A DNA stretch of 64,000 nucleotides from Lithobates sylvaticus (lineage: Eukaryota > Chordata > Amphibia > Anura > Ranidae). The stretch is from positions 204,276,107 to 204,340,106 of the forward strand of contig CM053033.1 in the NCBI GenBank assembly GCA_028564925.1, written 5' to 3'. Of the stretch, positions 43,841-54,334 are shown in pieces (within the stretch, counting starts at the first letter, position 1; each line of letters begins with the position of its first letter). A model generated the notes under the pieces. It searched no databases, had not been told where the DNA came from, and was given only the letters and a program-made list of their open reading frames with translations. A program made the translations under genes and the position numbers.

Positions 43841-44404
43841 TTCTACCAAGTTTGGCCTTTAGTGGTATTTGACAATCCTAAAGGTTTTATGAAACTCTCT
43901 TCTGCCTTACAAGTTGTGGTTCAGTTCTGGTGACAGTAGCTTGCTGACCATAAACTGCCCTGGATTATAGCCAGTATTGGGACCCCCAGTGTATACACCG
44001 CGTGCCTTCTGTCGCTAGGTACGTATGTATGTCCAAATGCTCTGTGATGTCTATCTAGTAGACAATAGACATGAGATGACACAATTGCTGGATTGTCCAA
44101 CAATTTGATCATGTCTGTGGTTACAAGCAGGCTCCCACTGGCCAACAGCTCTCGAGGAGAGGGAAGGGCCCATTGATGTGATAAGTTAGTAAACCTGTCC
44201 CGAACACTATTGCTATCACCTGAGACAAACCTGTCTGCGCGGTTCACCTCCCCGCCTTCCCCATTCTATTGACATAAAAACCTGCTAGGTTGCCAGAACT
44301 GACCTTACAAATTCATAGTTTGCTCTACATACACGCATTCAGAGGATTTTCAACCTTAAAGTTGGTTGGATCATGTCTGCATGCTAAACCACCTTCTTAT
44401 TTTT
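43841..44404. other. Unassigned non-coding stretch
   Basis: No clear repeat ends or exon. Confidence 0.45.
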
Positions 44405-44501
44405 CGTAAGTCCGTTCGTAAATCTACGTGATGACGTAAACGGGACTAAAAAAGGAAGTTCAATAGCCAGTAGCCAATAGCTTCCCTTGCGTCGTATTTG
44501 A
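44405..44501. repeat. Fragment of the 47931-type Harbinger MITE
   Basis: CGTAAGTCCGTTCGTAAATC, GTGATGACGTAAACGGGACT and AGCTTCCCTTGCGTCGTATT match 48050-48147 almost base for base. Both ends are missing. Confidence 0.8.
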
Positions 44502-44567
44502 AAGGTCTATGTCTACCCAAAAATGATATCAGAAAAAGAAGACACCAATGCCCAGGGTTTCCAAATA

Positions 44568-45154
44568 CAGAGCCTTGAAAAAATATTCATACCCCTTGAA
44601 ATTTTCCAAATTGTGCCATGTTACAAGCAAAATGTGTAAATGTATTTTATTGGGATTTTATGCGATAGACCAACACAAAGTGGCACATGAAGTGGAAGGA
44701 AAATGATAAAATGGTTTTCCAAATTGTTTACAAATAAATACCTGAAAAGTGGCGTGTGCATTTGTATTCAGCCTCCTTTACTCCGATACCCCTAACTAAA
44801 ATCTAGTCGAACCAATTGCCTTCAGAAGTCACCTAATTAGTAAATTGAGTCCACCCGTGTGTAATTTCATCTTGGTATAAAAAATAGAGGTGTTCTGTGA
44901 AGCCTTCAGAGGTTTGTTAGAGAGCCTTAGTGAACAAACAGCATCATGAAGGCCAAGGTCAGGGATAAAGTTGTGGAGAAGTTTAAAGCAGGGTTAGGTT
45001 ATAAAAAAATATCCCAAACTTTGAATATCTCACAGAGCACTGTTCAATCCATCATCTGAAAATGGAAAGAGTATGGCACAGCTGCAAACCTACCAAGACA
45101 TGGCTGTCCACCTAAACTGACAGACCGGGCAAGGAGAGCATTAATCAGAGAAGC
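44568..45154 (+). mobile_element. Tc1-like transposon, 3' truncated
   Basis: Left end CAGAGCCTTGAAAAAATATT after TA (44566-44567), long 5' region, then a transposase start at 44946. Sequence stops matching after about 45154. A different Tc1 subfamily from 7755 and 62182. Confidence 0.8.
44946..45154 (+). pseudogene. Tc1-like transposase, N-terminal DNA-binding part
   Basis: ATG at 44946 reads KVRDKVVEKFKAGLGYKKIS then QTLNISQSTVQSII, a stop (TGA, likely from a CGA arginine codon), then KWKEYGTAANLPRHG and KLTDRARRALIREA. This is the paired helix-turn-helix region. The catalytic domain is missing. Confidence 0.85.
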
Positions 45155-45246
45155 ATTCTTATTCATGTTTAAATGTTACCGGTACAATTTGGGTCCACAT
45201 ACCCAAGGCAGTGTTGCCAACCGTCAGTATTTTTACTGGCAGCCAG

Positions 45247-45731
45247 TAGGGGTGCAACGGATCGTCACCAAACCGTGATCCGAACAGGTCAACCTGTTCG
45301 GATCGGCACACCCCGCGATCCTTCCTAAGGAAAGGCCGCGGCTTCGGCCTAGCTCCGGAGCGGCGGCCATCTTGGTACACCCGGCGGCCGTTTACAATGT
45401 GATCGCTCCGTTAAATGACGGAGCGATCACTTGTAAACAAACAAACTCTGCGATACCCAGCCAATACTCTGCGATACCCAGCCAATACTCTTCGATACCC
45501 AGCCATACTGGGCGATACCCAGCCATACTCGGCGATACCCAGCCATACTCGGCCATACTCAGACAATATTACAGTGGGGGAGATGACATGAATATTACAG
45601 TGTGGTGGTGGAATTTTCACAGGTTTTTGCAAATGCAATTATTATTTGCTGATCCGAAAAATGATCCGATCCGTGACTCTGATCCGAGGAACGATCCGAT
45701 CCGTGAGTTTTTTTGATCCGTTGCACCCCTA
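45247..45731. mobile_element. hAT-type element nested in hAT, TAGGGGTGCAACGGATC ends
   Basis: 485 bp with ends TAGGGGTGCAACGGATC / GATCCGTTGCACCCCTA. Flanks GCAGCCAG (45239-45246) and GCACCCAG (45732-45739) match at 7 of 8 and correspond to GGCAGCCAGTAAAA in the uninterrupted 62254 copy. Many GATCCG motifs by the right end; inner minisatellite at 45444. Confidence 0.85.
45444..45560. repeat. 20/21-bp minisatellite
   Basis: Five units of the type ACTCTGCGATACCCAGCCAA(T), the later ones one base shorter, then a decayed part unit. Confidence 0.9.
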
Positions 45732-46350
45732 GCACCCAGATAAAATCAGTCAATTTTCTCCTGCCAGTAAATACCAGTAAAAGGAAAAAGTTGCCAGTAA
45801 AAAATATGACTGTGATGTTCAGCTCGGTCCAGAGCTGGCCAAGACCATCCGAGTCCCTGATACAGTGTGTTCGGGCAGCTCTGGTGGAGACGGTGCCCGA
45901 GCGTGTCGTGTGATATCATGGTGCAAGGGCGCCAAGCAGAGCCGCCAGAGCCTCGTGTGTGGGTCTGCAGGACAGGAGCAGGGCAGGTCGGGAGTGGGAC
46001 TGTCAGTGCTGTTTAGACTGGAGTGGACTGAAGGAACCAAGAGTCAACTTCATGTGTGTGTGTGTGCCTTCATATTCTAATTTCTTATCCTCCTGAGTCC
46101 TGTCCCTGAGCTACTTACTTACTATATCGAAAATAAAATAAGAAATATGTTTTTTTTGCCCTAATATCTACCTTAAATCACATTGCTAATTGCATATTGT
46201 ACTTGTTCATCGCCTAAATACTAAAATTTGCACTTAAATCTGTAATTTTGTAACTTTTGGAAATGCCAGTAAAAACTTGGCTGTGCAAGGAAATTTTGGG
46301 TATTGTGTCAGTAAATTTAAATTTGGTAGGTTGGCAACACTGACCCAAGG

Positions 46351-47032
46351 TCCATTACTATGTGTATCATGTTGGAATAATTGTGTACCATCAATTGTTT
46401 AGGTGATAAAGGCCTTTCCAATCCAAGTGCTTGCATCATCCTGTTTTTAGTCCTGATGAGGGGAGGAATGCTGAGCCCCTGAAACGCGTTGGCTGTTACA
46501 AAATAAACTTCTTTTTAAAAGTGTTTTTTTTTGCCTGGTGTCAGGAAAACTTGTCTAAAGTGTCTCGTGGTAATAACAGAGGAACTAGACAGCAAAGAGA
46601 AATTACACTTTGTGTTCTGGAAAAAGGCAAGTAAAAACTATAGAAATTTGTGCTTTGTTTGGATTTCATGTCTACTTACAATCACTTTAGGTAGAACCAT
46701 GAATTCTGGTCGGATATATACCTACCTGGCGCCTTGAGAAACATGAAAGTTTTGCATGGAGGGAACTTTATAATATATTGAAATGGCACTCACTTCCAAA
46801 TAAAAATTAGCACCTGCAGACACTGTTGGCTGAAAAATCTCAGGCTGGAAATAGGGATCAGGCAGAATAGAAAGGCTTGTTCTGTTTTCTTTGAGATAAG
46901 CCGGCACCAGAGGTGTCTGCATTAGCCTCTTCCTTCTCGTTTCGTAGCATAAATATAAATGCTGACCCAAGCATTTATGTTTATATTAAAGCTGGACTGA
47001 AAGACATCTTCAGTTGGTTGTATCATGATTGC
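46351..47032. other. Unassigned; possible repeat 3' end at 46381-46545
   Basis: CTGATGAGGGGAGGAATGCT ... CCCCTGAAACGCGTTGGCTG ... AAATAAACTTC resembles a repeated frog 3' region I recall (CTGATGAAG...GAAACGCGTTG plus AATAAA). Family unknown. The rest is unremarkable. Confidence 0.35.
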
Positions 47033-47040
47033 ATCATTCC

Positions 47041-47862
47041 CAGTGATGTAAGTAACTGAGTTAAAATAAACTGAGTTACGTAACTCAGTTACTTTAGAGG
47101 GTAACTAGTAATCTAACTGATTACTTTTCCCCTCATGGTAACTCAGTTCCCATTACTTTGGCTTAGTTACCCCAATTACATCTACCGTCACTAGATGGCA
47201 GTAGTGTAATTCCGGTGTCCTGCCAAAAAAGTTCCCCCGCCGGATAAGGACCCCCTGTACTGCGCAGGCGCAGCGCTTGCGCAGTACGAAGGACTACAGA
47301 GCTTCCGAAAATTGCCGAACATAAACAGCTCTGAGTGAACTCTACACAGCGCAGGCGCAGTTAACATGTAATTGTACGAGGCGATGCCGCTCCCTCATGA
47401 TGCTCGTGCTACTCTGCAAGGGGCGTCTATCGTGTAACTAAGGGGCGGGTCTAGTATTACTGTAACCAAGGGGCGCATTTATTATTATTGTTATATATCG
47501 AGCTCTGCCCATTAATTTAACATTCGCCCTCTTCTGTAGCCATCCGCCCCTTACACGATATAATAATAATAGACCCGCCCCTTGCTTACACGCTATAACA
47601 GATCTGCCCCTTGGTTAGAGTAATAGAGCAGCCCCTTGGTTACACGATATATAACAATAATAAATGCGCCCCTGGTTACAGTAATACTAGACCCGCCCCT
47701 TAGTTACACGTATAGAATATTTAAAAAAAAAAGTCAGTTACTTTGCTGAGTAACTAATTACTTTTCCAATGTAGTAATTGAGTTACTAACGCAATTACTT
47801 TTTGGGAGAAGTAATTTGTAACTTAACTAAATTACTTTTTTAAAGTAAGATGACCAACACTG
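47041..47862. mobile_element. hAT-type non-autonomous element, CAGTGTTGGTCA ends
   Basis: 822 bp with exact 8-bp duplication ATCATTCC (47033-47040, 47863-47870). Right end inverted: CAGTGTTGGTCATCTTACTT; left end CAGTGATGTAAGTAACTGAG. Subterminal AGTTACTTT/AAGTAACT repeats are dense. The centre has long inverted arms, GGGGCGGGTCTAGTATTACT (47442) against AGTAATACTAGACCCGCCCC (47681). Confidence 0.95.
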
Positions 47863-47930
47863 ATCATTCCTGTTTGAATGTCCTCTGAAGTGTATGGTCA
47901 GTTTTTAGCTTAATTCCAGCTAAAACCTTA

Positions 47931-48360
47931 TGCCGCATACACACGACCGGACTTTCCGGCAAACGGTCTTCCCGACGGACTTTCAGGTGGAGTTCAAGAC
48001 GGACTTTCCGAACAAACGGACTTGGCCACACATGAACGGACTAAGTCCGTTAGTAAGTCCATTCGTAGGTCTACGTGATGACGTAAACGGGACTAATAAA
48101 GGAAGTCCAATAGCCAGTAGCCAATAGCTTCCCTTGCGTCGTATTTGGTCCGTCGGACCAGCATACAGGCGAATGGTTTTCCCGAATTGAGTCCGTCGGA
48201 ATTGGGTCTGTCAGATAGAGTTGAAACATGTTCTATTTCTAGGTCCGTCTGATTTTTTTCCCGAAAAACTATCGGATTAGCCCACACGCGATCGGATTGT
48301 CCGATGGACTAATCCCTTCGGACCTAGTCTGCCGGAAAGTCCGGTCGTGTGTACGCAGCA
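47931..48360. mobile_element. Harbinger-type MITE, TGCCGCATACACACGACCGG type
   Basis: 430 bp, ends TGCCGCATACACACGACCGG / CCGGTCGTGTGTACGCAGCA, exact TTA at 47928-47930 and 48361-48363. Inner AGTCCAATAGCCAGTAGCCA is shared with the fragment at 44405. Confidence 0.9.
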
Positions 48361-48363
48361 TTA

Positions 48364-48837
48364 GAGTGGTAAAGGGTAAAAACCTTGGTTGGGATGATTC
48401 CCCCTCACTTCCTGTCTCAGTGATGTCCTGTATGATAGTCTGCGACCTGGTGATACTATACAGGAAACCTGAACATCCAACACAGGCTGTGGCATAGGCA
48501 CCAATGCTGTTTTGGGTGGCACACAGCCACCTACACATACTGTTGCAAACTGTCAGAAACACATTCCCATGTATAAAAAAGGTTACAGACTGCTGCTGTG
48601 CCCTCCAGTGCCATCCAGGCTGTTCCTTATTGTCGCTGCCACTGCACAGTTTGTACATTTTTGTTTGTGAAATATTGTGCTGTGTGGTTACAGCTAACTC
48701 ACTGTAGCTCCATATGCCAAGAAATTAATAACAGAATAGGGATATGGTTTACCCTCCTTTTTCTAGTTGTTCGTTCAAGGTGTACCAACATCGATCGTTC
48801 AGCCTCCCCACCCCCAGCTTTGGCATCTCTTGTGTGC
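48364..48837. other. Unassigned non-coding stretch
   Basis: No repeat ends or exon recognised. Confidence 0.5.
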
Positions 48838-48963
48838 TTAAGGCTCCATTTACCCTTGCAAATGAATCCATGTGCGATTACATGCGGGAACCCCCACTGG
48901 AGGTTCCCAGTAAATAGCTGCGGGCTGAAGCCCCATTGAAAGCAAAGGGCCAATCATTTGCAG

Positions 48964-49563
48964 TAGCGTTGCACCGATACCACTTTTTTAAGACCAACTA
49001 CATATAGCAATACTTTTTTTTAAGTACTCGCCGATACCGATTACCGATACTTTTTTTATGTCATGTGACAGTGGCACTAATATGCAGCACTTATGGGCAC
49101 TGATAGGTGGCACTGATGGGCACTGATGATGCTCAGTTATCAATGGACAGAGTCAGTGAATTCTGACTCTGCTCATTCAGAAAAGGAAGGAGTCCATAAA
49201 TAACATATTTACTGGCTCCTTCCTCTGCTCTCAATTCTGACAGATCCAGGACGGGGGTGAAGGAGCACAGAGGGGGACCAGAGTAGGACCCGGGGAGCCG
49301 GAGGAGGACTCTGCGTGCCAGAGGAGGACACGGGACAGTGGGGATGATCGGTGCGGGCAGTTACAGGCACCAATCTCCCTGTGTGGCTTTCAATAAAGCA
49401 GCTGACAGCCACGGGAGGGAGAGGAGGAGAAGTGGCTGTCAGCTGCTTTATTGAAAGCTATACAGGGAGATCGGTGCCTGGAACTGCCCGCACCGATCAT
49501 CTGTGAGGCTGCCCGGCCCCCCCTGCTATACTAAGGACACGGGTATTGGATTAGGCAACCCTA
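48964..49563. mobile_element. hAT-type element, TAGCGTTGCACCGATACC end
   Basis: 600 bp; right end inverted TAGGGTTGCCTAATCCAATA; flanks ATTTGCAG (48956-48963) and ATTCGCAG (49564-49571), 7 of 8 matching. Carries a long hairpin at 49343. Confidence 0.75.
49343..49502. repeat. 160-bp hairpin
   Basis: Arms 49343-49411 and 49432-49502 (GATGATCGGTGCGGGCAGTT ... TCAGCTGCTTTATTGAAAGC) pair almost fully around an AG-rich 20-bp loop. Confidence 0.9.
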
Positions 49564-49754
49564 ATTCGCAGGTAATCGCTCCTTGAGTGATTACATGTGA
49601 GTAGTCAGGATTAGCTGCGGAAGCTGCCAGCCTCCCATTGCTTTCAGTGAGATTTTGTCCAGCAGCTAATCACTTGAAACCCCTTATGGGGTTCCTGCAT
49701 GTAATTGCACACAGGCCCCATTTGAATGGGGCCTAAGACATATGATCTCATTAG

Positions 49755-50120
49755 TGGGATACTAAAGCTGGCCATATACTGTAATGAGGGCAGGGCCATC
49801 GGCTGTTTAGCGTGAATGGGGAAATCGATAGATTACTCTTTTACAGCCCTGCTGAAGGACAGAAATCCATCTATTCCCCCCCTCCATGCAAAACACTGTG
49901 GGAGGATGAATCTCCCACATCAGCTATTGTATTCTGACAGCTGGCACCCTTGGCTGCCAGAATACCCAAACAATGGCTGAATCTGAGTGAATGCAGCTGC
50001 TGTTTGGCCTGCAAGTTTATTCTCAGCATTTTCAGATCAAAGAACGTTGGATGGGAAGGTTGAAAGGGCCACTCGTGGGACAAAATTTCATCCAGTTCAT
50101 CAAGAAATTTGCTCCATGAA
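49755..50120. repeat. Decayed GCTGGCCATAYACTG-type MITE
   Basis: AAAGCTGGCCATATACTGTA at left; the interior from 49995 (AACGTTGGATGGGAAGG, GGGCCACTCGTGGG, CCAGTTCATCAAGAAATT) matches 54838-54915 and 5230-5296. The right end is not located. Confidence 0.5.
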
Positions 50121-51339
50121 TAGCCAGTATAGGCTGGGCAATCAACTGGGATAGGAGGGAAAGGGCACAAAACAGCTCAGAGGGGCACCAAGTATAAGTA
50201 TGGCCCTGTAGACCGAAAGTGAGAAAAGCTTTCCCAACAAGGACACAGCAATTAAAACCTGGCACTATCACTGCTCTATACAAAACTAAAATAGTTAGGC
50301 TTGGGCTTTAACGTGAAACTCTAGCTCAAACTTATTGCTATTTTGGGGTAGAGTGGGTATGATTTATGTAGGGGCCTACATGCAAGTGCCCTTGGTCCAC
50401 ATTTTGTAGACAGCTATGCAGTAGTCAGCATGAGCTCTGATTGTTATTGGTTCTGTGTTTGTTGGGTTTCCCCTAAGTTCAGAATATGGTTTGCTTCTGG
50501 CTGTTGCAGGAGAGTGTTCCCCAGTAAATAGAGGAAGGAGAAAAAATGTTGTGAATAATGAATATTAATTTCTCTCCAGCCAGTCACTAAAAGGTTTTTT
50601 GCCAGTTATGTAATCTGGGAAGATGATAAATATTTGCGGTGACCTTCTAAAAATGTATTTGCCTCCTGCGATCTTTCCAGGAGAAGGAGGTCTTTGCCTC
50701 CCATGCTTGGCCTGGAGAGGATCCCAGTGAAAGAAGAGTGGAGGCTTTCTGTCTGCCAGGCCTGAAGCCTTGGGAGGGGATTGCAGACAGAAGATTCTAA
50801 GCCTGGGCCTAAAGAAACAGAAGTTGTCCTGTCTCCTGGGGTCTGAAGGATTTTTGTCTGTCCTGCTGGAGCGAACACCAAAAGGGAGTGGAGCAGGAAG
50901 ATGGCTGCCTGTATGGAACATCTTAGTAGGAGGCTGAAGTGTCCTGGAGAGCTGGGTCCAAGCTGTTGTTGATGGGCATTACAAAACATTCTCACTGCCC
51001 ATCTGTTTTCTGCTTGGCTGCTCTTAAAGGGCCAACTACCAACTTTACTAGAAGAGAAATCTGGAGCTCTCACTTTCTGTCCTAATGACAGTGGTCACCT
51101 TGATAGAAAAAGTGGGGAACCTTAAATTTGTACAGTTGTAGCCAGAAGGAAACATCTCCCAAAGAGTACAACTGGTTCCAATGACAAATTTCAAAGGTGG
51201 AATTGTTTCTGAATCTGGCATGGTTTCCCCTCACTTACCATTGTGTCTGTAGGACAAGGAGTAGAAATCTCTGCAATGGAGATCTAGACAGCACCTAAAA
51301 ACTAACTCTTCCATGCTCTAATTCTAACTAGAAAAATAT
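50121..51339. other. Unassigned non-coding stretch
   Basis: A purine-rich region (50640-50960) gives long but unrecognisable minus-strand frames. No element ends seen. Confidence 0.45.
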
Positions 51340-51342
51340 TTT

Positions 51343-51531
51343 TTGTCATGGTTTAAGCCAGGATCGCTTCCTATGTCCTATGCTTCTTCACTTTGTTTTG
51401 GAGGCTGCGGACACGACGGGACCGCATTTTATATGTGGTGGCAATGTCCAAAGGTGAGGCACTTTTGGATTTGCATATATAATTTCATCTACTCCCTCAC
51501 CCATGTTAACTTGGAAAAATCCCCAAAATAG
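51343..51531 (+). pseudogene. L1-like ORF2 C-terminal zinc-knuckle region
   Basis: The frame contains SLCFGGCGHDGTAFYMWWQC then PKVRHFW, the L1 C-terminal pattern CWxC...GTxxHxxWxCPxxxxFW; the usual His is Tyr. It reads to a stop at 51529-51531. A later piece at 52210-52320 (KAKLSWIMINEHLSAIL, LFEKSWNPWIRYL) is the last part of the protein. Confidence 0.75.
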
Positions 51532-51565
51532 AGGCTGTGCAGCCTGGTGGAGAATGCCCCGAGAC

Positions 51566-52113
51566 CAGGGCCAGATTAAGAGCATCATGGGCCTGGTGCT
51601 GATGATTTTGGAGGGACGTTTTTATGGTTCATAAATGAAATTAAACGCAAAAAAATGTTATTAATACAAATTAGATATTTTTAACAAACTGCTCATTCAC
51701 ACAGAGAAACCATGTAAATGAGCCCGGATTTTTTTTATACTTTTTTTATTTTTTTTTTTTTATTCCAATCTTTTACATTTCTATTTTTGTTTTTTTGTTT
51801 ATAATTTTTTTTATTTAACTTTTAATTTTTTTCAATTTTTTTAGGGGGGGGGGGGGGGGGCAGTGAAGGGCAGTGCATGGTGTCAGTAGAGCAGTGGATG
51901 GAGTCAGTGTCAGCAGTTTATTTTATATTTTTATTTCATTTTTTAATAATTTTTTACAATTTAATTTTTTTTTAAATGCATTTGAGGGCTGGGTTTGGTA
52001 GTGGACGGCATCAGTAGGGCAATGGCAAATGGTCAGTCCAACCCTGCTGGGCCTATATTAAGGTAGGGGCCTGGAGCTGCAGCTCCAATAGCCCCTACGT
52101 TAATCTGGCCCTG
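51566..52113. mobile_element. hAT-type element, CAGGGCCAGATTAA ends, in L1
   Basis: 548 bp; ends CAGGGCCAGATTAAGAGC / ACGTTAATCTGGCCCTG; flanks CCCGAGAC (51558-51565) and CCAGAGAC (52114-52121), 7 of 8. Holds T-rich DNA and a G-run of about 16 at 51845. Ends resemble those of 12725 (CAGGGCCGGACTTA). Confidence 0.85.
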
Positions 52114-52616
52114 CCAGAGACCCCTGAGGAGGCTTAATATGTTTAACTTTGTGGCAGACAAAATAGCCATAGCCAGACCCTGAGGGTCTGCCACGATACC
52201 ATTTGACTTGGTTAAGGCTAAACTGTCCTGGATCATGATCAATGAGCATCTTTCAGCAATCCTAAATGACAAAGTTAAATTGTTTGAGAAATCCTGGAAC
52301 CCCTGGATTAGGTATCTGACGGGTGATGCTCTGGATAACAGTTTAGGCAGCACCTTTGGATTGGAGGGTTGGCATGTAAATCCATTTTTCTTCTTCACCT
52401 TGTTGTCTTCTGTTTGTCCACCTCTTTGACTGTGGGTCATCCCTATGTGATATTTGTGGGATGTCCACTTCTTCTAATTGGGACGCACTGCCTTCCTCCC
52501 CCTATCGGTGATTGAAAAGGACCTGGTGTCCTAATTTTTGGCACTGTTTAATTGATGATGACTTATTGAGCTTTTGCAATCTTTTGCTTTCAGTAAGTGA
52601 AATCAGCAGGGCTACC

Positions 52617-53178
52617 TGAATGAATGAATGATTTGTATAGCGCTGCAAATGCGAACTGAATCGCCTCAAGGTGCTTGGTCTGTCCTGTGTTGTCCTGCTT
52701 ATTAGAAGAGGTGGGTCTTGAGTTTTTTTCTGAAGGCCCAATGGTTTTCTTCTAAGCGGATGTTGGTGGGTAGAGCGTTCCATAGCCGAGGTTCTTGGAC
52801 TGCGAATCTTCGTTCTCCCTTTGCTTTGGGGATGAGAATGCGGTTTTGGTTTGTTGATCGAAGGCTGCGATTAGGTATGTATTGTTTTATTTTCTTACAT
52901 AGGTATTGAGGAGCGTTTTCTTGTGTACATTTGTGGGTGAGGCAGAGGGTCTTGAATGTGATCCTATCTTTTACCGTGAGCCAATGGAGGGTCCTCAGGG
53001 ATGGAGAGATGGATTCCCAGGGTTTCTTTCCCGTGACTAGTCTTGCTGCTGTGTTTTGGACGACTTGTAGGCGTGCAATCTGGTAATCAGGTAGTCCTAT
53101 GTAGAGGAAATTTGCGTAGTCGAGTCGCGAATTGATGATTGTTACCTGTTTGATTATGTTGCCCTGTATCATAGCCAT
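52617..53178 (-). mobile_element. L2-like LINE, 5' truncated, inside L1
   Basis: About 560 bp on the minus strand: end of ORF2, a short 3' UTR (CACCTTGAGGCGATTCAGTT, GCGCTATACAAATCATTC) and an ATTC-repeat tail at 52617-52632. Inserted in the L1 3' UTR. Confidence 0.85.
52702..53178 (-). pseudogene. L2-like LINE ORF2, C-terminal 158 codons
   Basis: An open frame of 158 residues includes SRLDYANFLYIGLP, RLQVVQNTAARLVTG, LHWLTVKDRITFKTL, SLRSTNQ, FAVQEPRLWNALP and the terminal FRKKLKTHLF. This is the C-terminal domain after the reverse transcriptase of L2/Rex-type LINEs. The frame is uninterrupted, suggesting a fairly recent insertion. Truncation at about 53178 removes the reverse transcriptase; the first ATG is not a real start. 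Confidence 0.9.
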
Positions 53179-53391
53179 ACTATGCTTTCCATGTGTAAAC
53201 AGCTATGTTTTTCGAGAACATGGAGTAGGAGTGTCTCCTGTTATTACTTAATGTAGGTGCCTTTTGTATTTGGGGGACGATGGCTTTGTATCTCTCATGC
53301 AATACTTTATAATGCTGTTTTGTATTTTTTATTTCTTCCAAACTTTCAATAAAAATATTGGAAATTAAAAAAAGTTTTGTCTGGACTTCCA

Positions 53392-53638
53392 AGGCCCCTT
53401 TCACACTTGTGCGACTTCAAAGCGATTTTTGACGCAATTTTGTCGCGATTTCAAGGAATGCCTGTGTAAGTGCCATCAAAATCGGACCAAAGTAGTGCAG
53501 GGACTACTTTGAAGTCGGAACGACTTGAAGTCGTACTTATATGAATGGCTGTCATTGGAAATCATGGGGAACGACTTGTCATGCTACTTTGCAGTCCCAA
53601 ATCGTGGGACAAGTCGTATAAGTGCGAAAGGGGCCTAA
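53392..53638. mobile_element. MITE, AAGGCCCCTTTCACACTTG ends
   Basis: About 247 bp; ends AAGGCCCCTTTCACACTTGT and TAAGTGCGAAAGGGGCCT; rich in GCGACTT/AAGTCG motifs as in 35892. Confidence 0.75.
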
Positions 53639-53639
53639 G

Positions 53640-54331
53640 CCTGTGTGACCTATACCTGACATCCAGGTAGCATGGAACCCTGATCACTTCCAAGTCCTGC
53701 AAAACAGCTATAACTGGGAACAAAATAGATCCCTACAAGCTGAGATCATAGATAAAAGAAACTTGGAAGCAACAAGTAATTAGAGAAAGAACATTTCTAT
53801 GTAGAACATCATTAAGTGTCACCTCCGTGTGACTGATTCATCAAACTCTGGAGAGTGTGAGACAAATGGAGAGTAATGAGACCATGTGTGGCCTTATCTG
53901 CCATCAGTGTTTGAGGCCAGTTTGTGCCTCCTGGGGGGCAGCTTTCAAAGACCTGTTGTCCCAGCAGAGGTGAACAGCATTGTCCCAGTGCTTGCTCCTT
54001 AGGGTAGATAAGATCTGGAAGCTCATTGAGGAAAGGGATATGGGAGAAGGTGCAGAATCTTTCTTGACCCCTGACTGACCTCAGCTAATACTTTGTACAA
54101 ACAGGACAAATAGGGGAAACCGAAAAAATAAGCTAAAACAAAAACAATGATATTCCCCAGGAATTAACACCGAGGAAGCAAGTGTGTGAGCCATCGGGCC
54201 GCAGATAAGAGAAGTGTCTTGGTAATTGGAATTCACTGTGCAGTATCCAGCTGATTATATTATTTGTTTAGACTTCATAGATATGTCCCTCAGTGTTCTG
54301 CAGAACAAGGAGGATGTCTGAGGGTTAATGT
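53640..54331. other. Unassigned non-coding stretch
   Basis: No repeat ends or exon recognised. Confidence 0.5.
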
Positions 54332-54334
54332 AAG

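Larger units (their letters stand above)
45209..46342. mobile_element. hAT-type non-autonomous element, CAGTGTTGCCAACC family
   Basis: Ends CAGTGTTGCCAACCGTCAGT / AGGTTGGCAACACTG with exact 8-bp duplication ACCCAAGG (45201-45208, 46343-46350). Contains CTTACTTACTATATCGAAAA and TTACTGGCAGCCAGTA, shared with the 62254 copy in opposite orientation. Split by a second hAT element; about 650 bp without it. Confidence 0.95.
48841..49733. mobile_element. Harbinger-like MITE, AGGCTCCATTTAC ends, split by hAT
   Basis: AGGCTCCATTTACCCTTGC after TTA (48838-48840) and CCCCATTTGAATGGGGCCT before TAA (49734-49736). Arms share ATTACATG...GGAACCCC and CATTGAAAGCAA / TTGCTTTCAGTG blocks. About 290 bp without the inserted hAT. 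Confidence 0.65.
51340..53372 (+). mobile_element. L1-like LINE, 3' part, interrupted twice
   Basis: Pieces 51340-51565, 52114-52616 and 53179-53372. The first two encode the C-terminal end of an L1/Tx1-type ORF2; the last is a 3' UTR ending in ATTTCTTCCAAACTTTCAAT, AATAAA and an A-run. A hAT element (51566) and an L2-like LINE on the other strand (52617) interrupt it. 5' truncated. Confidence 0.75.

Noticed and set aside
50565-51073. Overlapping 118- and 155-codon minus-strand frames
   Set aside because: Purine/pyrimidine-skewed DNA gives stop-poor frames; neither resembles a known protein.
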